The notes: generated from the letters alone by a model not told the origin. A stretch of 64,000 nt of DNA from Streptosporangium album (GCF_014203795.1 NZ_JACHJU010000002.1:496001-560000); one strand, 5' to 3'; positions 50,864 through 59,769 are shown, counted from the first letter of the stretch. Translations and numbers: made by a program.

Positions 50864-51919
50864 ATGATTGCCGTCATGGCGGACGCATCACGGCACGTGG
50901 CCTTGAACATGACGGGGCGTGGTCACAGGGCGCGTGACCTCGGGATCGTGATCGGCGAGTATGGGCCGGGCGAGCACAACGCCATCACCGACGTGCCCGG
51001 TGTACGTGTCGGACACTGCACCGTCCTTCGGGAACCCGACATCCGCACCGGCGTGACCGCGATCGTCCCTGACGGCGTCGGCCCGCACGCGCCGTTGCCG
51101 GCGGGCCTGTTCGCCGGTAACGGCCACGGCAAGCTGATCGGCGCCACCCAGCTGGCCGAGCTCGGGCTGATCGAGGCACCCGTCATGCTCACGGCGACGT
51201 TGTCGGCGTTTCGCGTGGCCGACGCGGTGGTGAGTTGGATGCTGGCGCGGCCGGACTGCGCGGACGTGCGGACCTTCAACCCGGTCGTGGGAGAGTGCAA
51301 CGACGGATACCTGTCGGACATCCGCGCCCGTCCGGTCGGTGAGGCGCAGGTGCTGGAGGCCATCGACGGCGCGGCGCCGGGGCCGGTGGCGGAAGGATGC
51401 GTCGGGGCGGGCACCGGCACCGGCGCGCTGGGATTCAAGGCGGGCATCGGCACCGCTTCCCGGGTGCTCGACCTGGCGGACGGGCCGGTCACCCTCGGTG
51501 CCCTGGTGCAGGCGAACTTCGGCGGCACGCTCCGCGTCCTCGGCTCCACGGTCACGCCGGCCTCCCTGGGGCTGGCCGAGCCCGCCGCCCCGGATGTGGG
51601 GTCATGCATGGTCGTCGTCGCGACCGACGCGCCCCTTGACGCCCGCCAGCTCACCCGCCTGGCGCGGCGCGCGGTGTTCGCACTGGGACGGGTCGGCGCC
51701 TCCTACAGCCATGGCAGTGGGGACTACGGCATCGCCTTCTCGGTCCAGCCGGAGGGTGCGCCTCCCCGGGACGCGGCGTTGAGCCCGCTGTTCGGGGCGG
51801 CGCTCGACGTCGTGGAGGAGGCCGTGCTGAACTCGCTGTTCACCGCGACGACCATGACGGGCGTGGGCGGGCGCACCCTGTACGCGATACCGCTCCCGCG
51901 CCTCATGGGGTCCCGGTAG
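50864..51919 (+). CDS. P1-family (S58, DmpA-like) aminopeptidase
   Basis: 351 residues from ATG 50864 (ATG 50876 and 50909 are possible). ARDLGIVIGEYGPGEHNAITDVPGVRVGH is the N-terminal signature of the DmpA/BapA family. The self-cleavage site is Gly246-Ser247 in PDVGSCMVVVATDAPL, close to Gly249-Ser250 of DmpA; after cleavage Ser247 becomes the catalytic N-terminal residue. The substrate-site GAGTGTGALGFKAGIGT is conserved. Members release N-terminal D- or beta-amino acids from peptides or amides. It acts in the cytoplasm, as no signal is seen. It is divergent from the YbaB gene. Confidence 0.93.
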   Translation: MIAVMADASRHVALNMTGRGHRARDLGIVIGEYGPGEHNAITDVPGVRVGHCTVLREPDIRTGVTAIVPDGVGPHAPLPAGLFAGNGHGKLIGATQLAELGLIEAPVMLTATLSAFRVADAVVSWMLARPDCADVRTFNPVVGECNDGYLSDIRARPVGEAQVLEAIDGAAPGPVAEGCVGAGTGTGALGFKAGIGTASRVLDLADGPVTLGALVQANFGGTLRVLGSTVTPASLGLAEPAAPDVGSCMVVVATDAPLDARQLTRLARRAVFALGRVGASYSHGSGDYGIAFSVQPEGAPPRDAALSPLFGAALDVVEEAVLNSLFTATTMTGVGGRTLYAIPLPRLMGSR

Positions 51920-52056
51920 TTTCGGCGAAATTTCCAACGGAGATGCAGATCAGGGCCTCTGTGAAAATCTTCGGGCACAGCTTGAAAGGGGGCTGCGGAC
52001 CTGCATTGACGTTGTTTCCTGAGGATCGCCGCCGTCGTCGTGAAGTGAGCCACGTG

Positions 52057-52098
52057 CCCGGCCGGCTCCACCTCGCGCTGCGGGTGGGGCCGGCCGGG
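52057..52098. terminator. Strong GC hairpin between convergent genes
   Basis: A 16-bp stem (CCCGGCCGGCTCCACC with its complement, one T-G wobble) encloses a 10-nt loop. It is downstream of the P1 peptidase gene and 14 bp beyond the stop of the opposite-strand lipoprotein gene, so it can stop transcription from both sides. Confidence 0.75.
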
Positions 52099-52111
52099 TG
52101 CCGGCGAGGTG

Positions 52112-53143
52112 TCAGGAACCGCTCCCCGAGACGGCCGCCCAGTAGGAGCCCAGCACCGTGAATTGCTGAAGCCGGGCGTTCCTGGGCGGGATGTGGGCCA
52201 CCACCTCGATCAGGTCATTCACGATCATGAAACGGTGGTGCCGGCCGGCCAGCGAGGCGAGATGCTCGTTGTAGACGTAGTTGCCCGGCCGTACGTCGTA
52301 GCGCGAGGTGCGGGCCAGCGTGGTGAACACCAGGGCGCCCCCGTCGGCGACACGTAGCGCGAGCGAGGGGTATTCGGGTGCCGGCCGGACCTTCTCGGTG
52401 ACACGGGCGTAGCGGTTCATGTTTCTGCGGCTGCTCGCCGCCCGGTTGGCCAGATCGTCGTCCACGGCGAACCGGGCCTTGGCCTCCGGCGTCCCCCCGC
52501 CGGTCAGCTGCCTGGCGTAGAGCTTGGCGAAGTTCCCCGGAGAGGTCATCAGCCCGGTTGAGGCGGTGAGGGGAAGTTCCTTGACCGTACCCGCGGCGGT
52601 CACGTCGATCTTCGGCCGGGCCGTGTCCCCCGCCGCGCCGTCGGGGGCGTAGATCTGCCGCCACCCGTCAGGAGTCTTGGAGAACAGCAGGTAGGTGAGG
52701 CGGTCGCTCTTCTTGCCGCCGTTGACGTCCCGGCGGACCGTGGTCAGGACCCACTCCTCGCCCCCCTTGGCCGAAACATAGAAGACGGGGTCGACGTAGG
52801 TGAAGGCGCCGCCGGGCTTGGCCTTCAGTTCGCGTGCCGAGACGTAGCCGGCGCTGTCGATCGCGAAGCTCGCCCCGCCCTCGTAGCTCCGCAGGAGACC
52901 GACGTCGAAGGTCTTGTTGGCCTTGTTGTTCAGCTGAACGTAGCGGGCCAGCAGGCTTCTGGCCTCCTCAGCCGTGACGGCCGGCTGCACGGTGCCGGCA
53001 CCCTGTCCGGGCGACGCGGCCGCGGAGGAGGGCGAGGTGGCAGGAGACTGCGGGGCCGTGGGTTCTCCGGCCGAGCATCCCGACGACACCGCCGTGGACG
53101 CGATCGCCACACACATCACTGTCCAGCCGAACCGAGACACCAC
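52112..53143 (-). CDS. Secreted lipoprotein of unknown function
   Basis: 343 residues from GTG 53143 (or 53140); an upstream ATG at 53200 would spoil the signal peptide. VSRFGWTVMCVAIASTAVSSGC is a clear lipoprotein signal with the lipid-bearing Cys in SSGC, followed by a Ser/Pro/Ala spacer. Residues about 55-340 look like two NTF2-like or related alpha/beta halves (SLLARYVQLNNKANKTFD ... LLRSYEGGASFAID; FAKLYARQLTGGGTPEA ... RFAVDDDLANRAASS). Proteins of this type occur in many copies in Streptomyces and Nonomuraea, with no assigned role. No operon partner is visible. Confidence 0.85.
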   Translation of the reverse strand: MVSRFGWTVMCVAIASTAVSSGCSAGEPTAPQSPATSPSSAAASPGQGAGTVQPAVTAEEARSLLARYVQLNNKANKTFDVGLLRSYEGGASFAIDSAGYVSARELKAKPGGAFTYVDPVFYVSAKGGEEWVLTTVRRDVNGGKKSDRLTYLLFSKTPDGWRQIYAPDGAAGDTARPKIDVTAAGTVKELPLTASTGLMTSPGNFAKLYARQLTGGGTPEAKARFAVDDDLANRAASSRRNMNRYARVTEKVRPAPEYPSLALRVADGGALVFTTLARTSRYDVRPGNYVYNEHLASLAGRHHRFMIVNDLIEVVAHIPPRNARLQQFTVLGSYWAAVSGSGS

Positions 53144-53242
53144 AACCCCCAGAAATTTGAAGATGAATGTCCCTATCTTCCCAGAAGTCCCAATGGTCAC
53201 TTTTGTCAGGTGGGTGTGGCGAGCCTTGTTTCTAAAGCTCAG

Positions 53243-53515
53243 TCAGTACCCGGCTGGGCGCACCAGCCCCGTCTCGTATGCGTAGACCGCGGCCTGGGTC
53301 CGATCGCGCAGGCCGAGCCTGACCAGGATCCGGCTCACACGGGTCTTGACGGTCTGTTCCGCCACCACCAGCCGTTCGGCGACCTTGGTGACGGCGTCGA
53401 GGCCGTTGACGGCCTGGCCGACGACCTCGATGCCGGGTTCGGCGTTGAGTAGCACCGTGAAGCCCTGGCGGACCATCATCTGGTCGTCGGCGATCACCAC
53501 GCGGATGGGTGTCAT
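53243..53515 (-). pseudogene. NarL-family response regulator with large internal deletion
   Basis: Only 90 codons. The first 42 match the start of a NarL-type receiver (IRVVIADDQMMVRQGFTVLL; VVGQAVNGLDAV). The rest is the C-terminal half of a LuxR HTH (AERLVVAEQTVKTRVSRILV, then RLGLRDRTQAAVYAYETGLV). About 130 residues are missing, including the phosphoacceptor Asp, the conserved Lys and the first HTH helices. The join is in frame, at about codon 43-46, so a short protein could be made, but it cannot receive phosphate. It overlaps the remnant kinase gene by 4 bp, the normal arrangement for such pairs. Confidence 0.85.
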
Positions 53516-54445
53516 GGGGTGTCCTCAACAGACTCGGCGGGCAGCTTCGGGGCGGTGGCTGGCAGGAGCGCGGTCACTTCGTAGCCGCCGTCCGGGGTGG
53601 AGCCGGTGGCCAGATCACCGCCCAGCATGGCCGTGCGTTCGCGCATGCCCAGCAGGCCGTGCCCGGCGCCCGGTGACGGTGGGGCGGGCCGGTCCGGCGC
53701 GGTGTTGGCGACCCGGACGGTCGGAGCGCCGGGGTGGTACCCGATCTCCACCCGTACCGCGGCTCCGGGCGCGTGCCGCATCGCGTTGCTGAGCGCCTCC
53801 TGGACGATACGGAACGCCGACAGCTCGACGCCCGGCGACAGCGGGCGCGGCTCACCGATGATCTCGGCGGTGAGCGTGACCCCGGCGCCGCGTACGTTGG
53901 CGACCAGTTCCTCCAGCCGGTCGAGGGTGGGCTGCGGGGTGTGGCGCACCCCGTCCGCCTGGGCGTCCTGTGAGCGCAGCACACCCAGGATCCGCCGCAG
54001 TTCGGTCAGCGCCTCGACGGCGTTCTCGCGGATGCCCGCCAGGTTCTCCGTCAGCTCCTCGGGAGGGTCTTCGACCAGATGCGGGGCGACCTGCGCCTGG
54101 ATGGAGATCACCGACATGTGGTGGGCGACCACGTCGTGCGGCTCGCGGGCGATCCGGTTGCGTTCCTCCAGCAGGGTGCGCCGGGCCCGCTCCTCGGCGG
54201 TGAGTTCCTCCTGTTCGACCAGCTGGGTCCGGGCCACGCGGAGACCGCGCAGCACGGCGCCGATCACCGTCGAGGTCACGAGGACCGGGAGGGCCGGCAC
54301 GACATCGCCGAAGTGGCCCCGGTTGACGAACGTCACGCAGACCAGGCTCACCAGGGTGGTGATCGCCAGCGTCTCGGCCGCGACCTGGGGACGGACCCAT
54401 AGCGGACCGCGGTGTGTGGCGATGCGCACCAAGATCACTAGAGTG
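53512..54445 (-). pseudogene. N-terminally truncated HisKA_3 histidine kinase
   Basis: The kinase sequence can be followed from HTLVILVRIATHRGP (about 54445) through a TM region (LAITTLVSLVCVTFV), the dimerisation helix, and the ATPase (LSAFRIVQEALSNAMRHAP; GHGLLGMRERTAMLGG) to the stop at 53512. The first membrane helices are missing: beyond 54445 the frame is antisense to the beta-propeller gene and has no kinase character. The phosphoacceptor motif reads RIAREPHDVVAHH, with Pro where the family has Leu next to the catalytic His. Its partner regulator is also deleted, so the pair is decaying. Confidence 0.8.
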
Positions 54446-54501
54446 TGTAGAAAATACGGATGACTGCCGTTTTCTACGGGACACCTGGAAGGCGAAGCAC
54501 T

Positions 54502-55812
54502 GTGATCGAGCGCTGGGCGGCCATGGCGGGCGATGGCCGTGAGTTCGAGGCGTGGGACGGTGTCACCCGGATGGCCGAAGGGCTGCCGGAGGAGCACCTC
54601 GGCGCGCTGATGGAGGAGTCGGTCACCTGGCCAGGGCGTCGTCCCATGCCCTACCGCTGGTGGGAGCAGTGGCGGCGCGGGGACGGCCGCCCGTGGCACG
54701 CCGCGGCCGACCATCGGGTGTTGTACATCAGCCATCACCCGTCGTACGACGCCGAAGAGTACGAGGCGTTCGACGGTGGGCCGCCCGCCGATCCGGACGA
54801 GGGCCCGGACCTCGGGGCGGTCGAGGCGGTCGCTGTGAGCCCGGACCTGCGATGGCTCGCGCTCACCCTGTGCTCCGATGGCAACACCGCGTGCGGTGGC
54901 CTGTACCTGCTCGACATGGAATCAGGCACATGGCACCAGCGCGCTCTGGACGACGACGACGCCCTCATCGGATGGGGACGCGACGTGGCGTTCGCCCCCG
55001 ACGGTTCGCTGCTCGCGGTCGCGACCTCAACGGACCTGCAGATGCTTGTCTGGCGCACCCACGACATGACCTGTCTGTGGTCCGCAGGGCCGGAGGCCGT
55101 CACGGCGGGGACCGCGGACGCGTGGGGGTTTCGCGGCTTGTCAGAGTCGGCGGATGACGATGACGAGTCGGCGTTGTTCTTCCACACCGGTTTCAGCGGC
55201 GACGGGCGGCTGGTCGTCGCGGCCGATGACGGCAGGCCGTACTACCCGAGCGCCAGGGAGGGACGCATCGTGGTGGCCGTGGCAGACAGCGGCGAGGTCG
55301 TGTTCGCCACGACCGTCCCGGCCCGAGGCGAGGCGGTACTGGACCACTCCGGGCGGCGACTGGCCCACATCGCGGCAGACGGCGAAGTGGTGATTTACGA
55401 CGTGTCCTCTGGCGAGGTCGTGGCCCGGCATCGCACCGGCCTGCCCGGCGCCCGCGCGCTCGCGTGCTCTCCCGACGGCGACGCGATCGCCGTCGGGGGA
55501 GACGGCGCCATCGAGGTGCTGCGCCCAGGACATGGGCGTCCGGAACGCGTCCGGATCGATGGGACGTGCCGATCGGTGGTCTGGTCCTCGGACGGCCCGC
55601 GCGCCCTGGTCATCGGAGACCGGCATGCGACCGTGACCGATGGCGCGGGCCGCGAGCTGTGGACCCGGCGTATCGAGCATCCGAACTCTTTGGTCGCAGC
55701 CTTCGCCGCCGATGCGCGCGTGCTGGTGACCATCGATGACACAGATGAGGTCGTCGCCTGGTTCCTCTACGACGGACGCCCGCCGCCGTCCCCGATCACA
55801 GCGAAGAACTGA
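54502..55812 (+). CDS. Beta-propeller (WD40-like) repeat protein
   Basis: 436 residues from GTG 54502, after GGAAGG; ATG 54460 is an alternative but reaches into the truncation border of the kinase. After a roughly 90-residue N-terminal part (WDGVTRMAEGLPEEHLGALM; PMPYRWWEQWRRGDGRPWHAAADHRVLYIS) come at least six blade-like units (AVAVSPDLRWLALTL; DVAFAPDGSLLAVAT; TGFSGDGRLVVAADD; ALACSPDGDAIAVGG; SVVWSSDGPRALVIG). No signal peptide or enzyme motif is visible. It is a predicted cytoplasmic scaffold or sensor of unknown role. Confidence 0.8.
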   Translation: MIERWAAMAGDGREFEAWDGVTRMAEGLPEEHLGALMEESVTWPGRRPMPYRWWEQWRRGDGRPWHAAADHRVLYISHHPSYDAEEYEAFDGGPPADPDEGPDLGAVEAVAVSPDLRWLALTLCSDGNTACGGLYLLDMESGTWHQRALDDDDALIGWGRDVAFAPDGSLLAVATSTDLQMLVWRTHDMTCLWSAGPEAVTAGTADAWGFRGLSESADDDDESALFFHTGFSGDGRLVVAADDGRPYYPSAREGRIVVAVADSGEVVFATTVPARGEAVLDHSGRRLAHIAADGEVVIYDVSSGEVVARHRTGLPGARALACSPDGDAIAVGGDGAIEVLRPGHGRPERVRIDGTCRSVVWSSDGPRALVIGDRHATVTDGAGRELWTRRIEHPNSLVAAFAADARVLVTIDDTDEVVAWFLYDGRPPPSPITAKN

Positions 55813-55880
55813 CAGCGGCCGTGCTCGCCGGCTACGCCGCGGCACTCGACCGGGCCCCGCTGTCGTCCGAGTCGGCCCGG
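55806..55880 (+). pseudogene. Possible scrap of a tyrosine recombinase N-terminus
   Basis: Read in the frame starting at GAA 55806, the sequence gives ELTAAVLAGYAAALDRAPLS then SESAR, which resembles the start of the SAM-like (core-binding) domain of actinobacterial integrases ('AxLAGYAAALxxAPLSxxTxRxY'). Similarity ends after about 25 residues and no other part of a recombinase follows. The rest of the gap to 56000 shows no gene. The match is from memory and short, so confidence is low. Confidence 0.3.
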
Positions 55881-56000
55881 TGCTCGGGTTCGTGTCACCA
55901 AGTGAAAGGTAGAGCTGTCTCCCCAGAGCAGGACGCTGATCAGATAGCTGTCGGATTCCAGCCGGGCTACCCCGTAGCAGCGTGAGCGTGTGGTGGCGGC

Positions 56001-56552
56001 TCAACCGGCCTCGGGGCCGGCGGACGGTTCCTCGGTCGGGAACAGGATCGGGCTGAGCAGGTATTGCGCGCGGTCGGGTGTGGATTGGTTCGCCAGCCGG
56101 GGCGCGATCGCGCTGCGCAGTTCGCTGATCATCTCGAGGAGCTCGTCTCGGCTGAGCCAGACAGCATGCTGTCGATAGCCGACGAGGTCTGCCGTCGGGT
56201 CGGCGTGATCTCGGTCGAGGTAGGTGTTGAACTCGGCGAGCAGGGTGGCCGTCGCCGTGGCGAATCCGCGCCGATGATCGTCGAGCGACAGCGACTCGAT
56301 CGTGTCGGCGTCGATCGCCGCCCGGTCCTGACGCAGTCGGTATCGGCGCTCCACCGCGCCGCGTACTCGCTGCTCGTCGGCCACCTCCAGGATTCCCCCG
56401 GTCACGAGCAGGTCGACGTGCCGGTAAACGGTGGCCTTCGAGACATCGGGGATCCGAGCGCACAGCTGGGAAGTCGTCAGCATCCGCCCTCCGCGCATCG
56501 CGTGCACGACTCGCAGCCGCACCGGGTGCGCAAGAAGCTCTAACGTGTCCAC
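56001..56552 (-). CDS. ArsR-like HTH repressor
   Basis: 183 residues from GTG 56552. The winged helix is at residues 5-60 (LLAHPVRLRVVHAM; TTSQLCARIPDVSKATVYRHVDLLVTGGILEV), in the HTH_20/ArsR-like class with the VSKATVYRH recognition helix. A helical effector domain follows (FATATATLLAEFNTYLDRDH). It is divergent from the alpha/beta hydrolase gene, and a perfect CCTTTCTCA...TGAGAAAGG palindrome lies between them. It therefore most likely represses both genes and releases DNA on binding a hydrolase substrate or product. Confidence 0.9.
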   Translation of the reverse strand: MDTLELLAHPVRLRVVHAMRGGRMLTTSQLCARIPDVSKATVYRHVDLLVTGGILEVADEQRVRGAVERRYRLRQDRAAIDADTIESLSLDDHRRGFATATATLLAEFNTYLDRDHADPTADLVGYRQHAVWLSRDELLEMISELRSAIAPRLANQSTPDRAQYLLSPILFPTEEPSAGPEAG

Positions 56553-56576
56553 CCCCCTATGATCTCACATGTGCTA

Positions 56577-56599
56577 CCTTTCTCAAAAAATGAGAAAGG
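56577..56599. promoter_or_regulatory. Operator palindrome between ArsR-like gene and hydrolase
   Basis: CCTTTCTCA-AAAAA-TGAGAAAGG is a perfect 9+9 inverted repeat with a 5-nt A-rich centre. It starts 25 bp before the regulator start and ends 13 bp before the hydrolase ATG, so its right arm reaches the hydrolase ribosome binding site. A repressor bound here would block transcription in both directions. Confidence 0.75.
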
Positions 56600-56611
56600 A
56601 AAGGGTTGGAG

Positions 56612-57889
56612 ATGACGATGGGAGCCGACCCGGCAGCGACCGCCGTTGCGGTCGTCGAGATGGCATGTAAGGGACGCTTCGCCGAGATCGAACGGCTCTT
56701 CGCGCCGCCGCTGCGAGCGGTGGTCAACGCTGAGGCGCTGCAGGTCGCCTGGGCGGCCGAGATGGGCAAGAGCGGACAGGTTTCCACCATCGGGGAGCCG
56801 GTGAGCGAGCGGATCGAGGCAGGGCTGGTCCGCGTGAGTGTCCCGGTGGCCTGCGAGCGCGGGGGACTCACCGTGGTCATGGCGGTCGACCACGACGGCA
56901 TGCTGAACGGTCTGCGGCTTGCCGCGGCCACCGGGCCTTGGACGCCGCCGCCGTACGCCGACCCGACGAGGTTCGCTGAGCACCACGTCACGGTTGGCGA
57001 CGGACCTCTCGCCGTGTCCGGCACGGTGAGCATGCCGCATGGGCCCGGCCCGCGACCGGGCGTCGTGTTGCTCAGCGGGGGAGGGCCCTTCGACCGCGAC
57101 GCCACCAGCGGAGCCAACAAACCGCTCAAAGATCTGGCCTGGGGGCTGGCCGGCCGCGGTGTTGCGGTGTTGCGGTTCGACAAGGTGACCCACACCCACA
57201 GCGGCCAGGTGGCGAACGCACCCGGCTTCACGATGGCCGACGAGTACGTGCCGCACGCGGTCGCCGCCGTCCAACTGCTCCAGCAGCAGTCGAGCGTGGA
57301 CCCTGCCCGCGTCTTCGTTCTCGGCCACAGTATGGGCGGCAAGGTCGCCCCGCGTGTCGCGACCGCCGAGGCGTCCGTCGCCGGTTTGGTGATCATGGCC
57401 GGCGATACGCAGCCGATGCATCAGGCCGCCGTCCGCGTCGTCCGTTACCTCGCTTCGCTGGATCCCGGCCCGGCGGTGGAGGCCGCCGTCGAGGCGATTG
57501 TGCGGCAGGCTGCGATGGTCGCCAGCCCCGACCTGTCACCGTCGACGCCGACCGAAGCGCTGCTGTTCGGCCGACCGGCAGCGTACTGGCTGGATCTGCG
57601 CGGCTACGACCCGGTCGCGACCGCGGCGGCGCTGGACAAGCCGATGTTCATCCTCCAGGGCGGCCGCGACTATCAAGTGACCGTCGCGGACGATCTCTCA
57701 CAGTGGAAGGCCGGCCTCGCTCACCGGCCGGATGTCACGATCCGCGTCTACGATGCCGACAACCACCTGTTTTTTCCCGGCGCAGGTCCGTCCACGCCTG
57801 CGGAATACGAACCTGCGCAACACGTGGACCCGGCCGTCGTCGCCGACATCGTCGAGTGGCTGACGCCGGACCGTGGGAAGATCGGTTGA
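56612..57889 (+). CDS. Alpha/beta hydrolase with N-terminal DUF3887-like domain
   Basis: 425 residues from ATG 56612, 6 bases after GGAAAGGG. Residues 1-110 look like an NTF2-like DUF3887 domain (FAEIERLFAPPLRAVVNAEALQVAW). The hydrolase domain has the oxyanion region VVLLSGGGPFDRDAT, the nucleophile elbow VLGHSMGGK (Ser near 240), the acid in LQGGRDYQV and the His in YDADNHLFFPG. It belongs to the S9-like/dienelactone hydrolase group and should cut an ester, lactone or peptide. No signal peptide. It is probably controlled by the divergent ArsR-like protein. Confidence 0.92.
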   Translation: MTMGADPAATAVAVVEMACKGRFAEIERLFAPPLRAVVNAEALQVAWAAEMGKSGQVSTIGEPVSERIEAGLVRVSVPVACERGGLTVVMAVDHDGMLNGLRLAAATGPWTPPPYADPTRFAEHHVTVGDGPLAVSGTVSMPHGPGPRPGVVLLSGGGPFDRDATSGANKPLKDLAWGLAGRGVAVLRFDKVTHTHSGQVANAPGFTMADEYVPHAVAAVQLLQQQSSVDPARVFVLGHSMGGKVAPRVATAEASVAGLVIMAGDTQPMHQAAVRVVRYLASLDPGPAVEAAVEAIVRQAAMVASPDLSPSTPTEALLFGRPAAYWLDLRGYDPVATAAALDKPMFILQGGRDYQVTVADDLSQWKAGLAHRPDVTIRVYDADNHLFFPGAGPSTPAEYEPAQHVDPAVVADIVEWLTPDRGKIG

Positions 57890-57985
57890 CCGGCCTCCGG
57901 AGCCAAGACCCGACTCAGGGCGTCAGCCCCGGTTCCCGAAGCTGTGCAGGCCGCAGCGGCCTCCACCCTGCGGTGTCGAGTTTGG

Positions 57986-58477
57986 CTACTCGGACCGCCA
58001 GACGACCTCCCCGTCCACCCGGCCGTCGGTCGGGACGAGACCGATACGGCGGGCCACTGCCGAGGAGGCCGCGTGGTCGGGGTGGACCGTCGCGACGAGG
58101 GCGTGCACGCCGTGTTCCCCGAGCCAGCCGGTGAGTGCGAGCGCGGCCTCGCCGGCGATGCCCCGGCCCTGCCACGGGGTGCCGACCACCCAGGCCACCG
58201 ACGCCCGGCCGGAGGTCACGGTGGCCTGGACGTAGCCGACCAGGCAGTCCGGGCCGTCCAGGCGGATCACCCAGTTGAGCCAGGCGTCGTCACCGCCGGC
58301 CGGCGGCCCGGCGACCATGCGGGTGTAGCGGTCACGGAGCTGCCCGGCGGTCGCGGGGGAGCCTCCGATGAACGTGTGGAGGGCGGGATCGTCGAGTGCC
58401 TCGGCCATCTCTGGAGCGTGTTCCACGGCCAGCGGTTCGAGCGTGAGCCGTGGGGTCCTGATCGGTTCGGCGTCCAT
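57986..58477 (-). CDS. GNAT acetyltransferase (RimJ-like)
   Basis: 163 residues from ATG 58477. It starts with IRTPRLTLEPLAVEHAPEMAEAL, the usual opening of the RimJ/RimL branch. The acetyl-CoA loop is VVGTPWQGRGIAGEAALA at about 92-109. VHPDHAASSAVARRIGLVPT is the typical C-terminal helix and strand. It should acetylate an amine, with unknown acceptor. It lies 20 bp downstream of the ROK gene stop on the same strand and may be read through from it. Confidence 0.9.
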   Translation of the reverse strand: MDAEPIRTPRLTLEPLAVEHAPEMAEALDDPALHTFIGGSPATAGQLRDRYTRMVAGPPAGGDDAWLNWVIRLDGPDCLVGYVQATVTSGRASVAWVVGTPWQGRGIAGEAALALTGWLGEHGVHALVATVHPDHAASSAVARRIGLVPTDGRVDGEVVWRSE

Positions 58478-58497
58478 GGTGGGTCAGCATGCCACGA

Positions 58498-59685
58498 TCA
58501 GGCGCGGGTGACGGACTGGTCGACGGTGCCCGGGGCCAGGACGTGTTCGATGACCATGACGGCGGCGCCGATCACGCCCGCGCGGTCGCCGAGTTCGCTG
58601 GCGGTGATCGTCAGGTGCTGGGTGGCGAGGGGGAGGGACCGGCTGTAGATGACCTCGCGGAGGCCGGCGAGGATCTGCTCGCCCGCCTCGGCGATGTCGC
58701 CGCCGACCACGATCACCGAGGGGTTGAAGAAGTTCACGATCGACGCGAGGACGTCGCCGACCTCGCGGCCGGCCTGGCGGATGAGCTGGACGGCCTGGGT
58801 GTTGCCGCTGCGCACCAGACGGACCACGTCGCGGCTGTCGGAGGCCTCCACGCCGCTGGAGGAGAGGCGGGCGGACATGGCGGCGCCACTGGCGACGGCC
58901 TCCAGGCAACCGAGGTTGCCGCAGCGGCAGACGGTGTCGGAGGCCGAGACCACCTGGATGTGGCCGATGTCGCCGGCCGCGCCCTGGGCGCCGCGGTGCA
59001 GGTGGCGGTCGCTGATGATGCCGCACCCGATGCCGGTGCCGATCTTGACGAAGATGAGGTGGTCGGCCTCGGGCCGGGCGGCCCAGTGCTCGCCGAGGGC
59101 CATGATGTTCACGTCGTTGTCGACGAGCACGGGGGCACCGAAGCGCTCGCCGAGCCACTCGGGGACGGGGAAGCCGTCCCAGCCCGGCATTATCGGCGGA
59201 TTGACCGGCCGGCCCGAACTGTGCTCGACCGGGCCGGGCAGGCCGACGCCGATGCCGCAGATCTCCTCCGGGGTGTGCCCGGTCTCGGCGAGCATGTCTT
59301 CGAAGATGTGCTGGAGCCAGGTGAGCGTCTCCACCGGACCACGGTCTATCGGCACCTCGTCCGCCCGTTCGGCCAGGACCTCGGTGCCCAGGTCGGTGAT
59401 CGCCACCCGGGCGTGGGTGGCGCCGAGATCGGCGGCCAGGACGATGCGCGCGGCGCGGTTGAAGGTGAAGGCGACGGCGGGACGGCCTCCCGAGGAGATG
59501 GCCTCCTCGGTCGGGACGATCCACTGCTGGCTCAGCAGCACGTCGAGTCGCTGCCCGAGGGTGGACCGTGCCAGCCCTGTCAGCTGCACCAACTCGGCCC
59601 GGGTCCGGGCCTGACCGTCACGCAGGATTGTCAGAAGCGCCCCCGCGCCGGCGATTGAACCGTTCGCTTCGCTCAGCATGCGCAC
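58498..59685 (-). CDS. ROK-family transcriptional regulator
   Basis: 395 residues from GTG 59685, 8 bases after GAGGAG (upstream in-frame starts have no such site). An N-terminal MarR-like HTH (TRAELVQLTGLARSTLGQRLDVLLSQQWI) is joined to the sugar-kinase-like ROK fold. The zinc site is VCRCGNLGCLEA and the sugar site includes LVDNDVNIMALGEHW and GTGIGCGI. The ATP motif LAADLGATHARVAI is intact, so weak kinase activity is not ruled out. It is divergent from a ribose-type ABC operon and most likely represses it until its sugar is bound. Confidence 0.93.
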   Translation of the reverse strand: MRMLSEANGSIAGAGALLTILRDGQARTRAELVQLTGLARSTLGQRLDVLLSQQWIVPTEEAISSGGRPAVAFTFNRAARIVLAADLGATHARVAITDLGTEVLAERADEVPIDRGPVETLTWLQHIFEDMLAETGHTPEEICGIGVGLPGPVEHSSGRPVNPPIMPGWDGFPVPEWLGERFGAPVLVDNDVNIMALGEHWAARPEADHLIFVKIGTGIGCGIISDRHLHRGAQGAAGDIGHIQVVSASDTVCRCGNLGCLEAVASGAAMSARLSSSGVEASDSRDVVRLVRSGNTQAVQLIRQAGREVGDVLASIVNFFNPSVIVVGGDIAEAGEQILAGLREVIYSRSLPLATQHLTITASELGDRAGVIGAAVMVIEHVLAPGTVDQSVTRA

Positions 59686-59769
59686 AGTCAACACTCCTCG
59701 TTTACACCGCGTCAAAGCAGCTTACGCTTACCCATGTCACCATTATGCCTAAATGACGCTGACTTTTGC

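Noticed and set aside
54446-54738. Upstream extension of the kinase reading frame on the minus strand
   Set aside because: The frame is open but its composition is that of an antisense shadow of the beta-propeller gene, with no membrane helices or sensor-like sequence.
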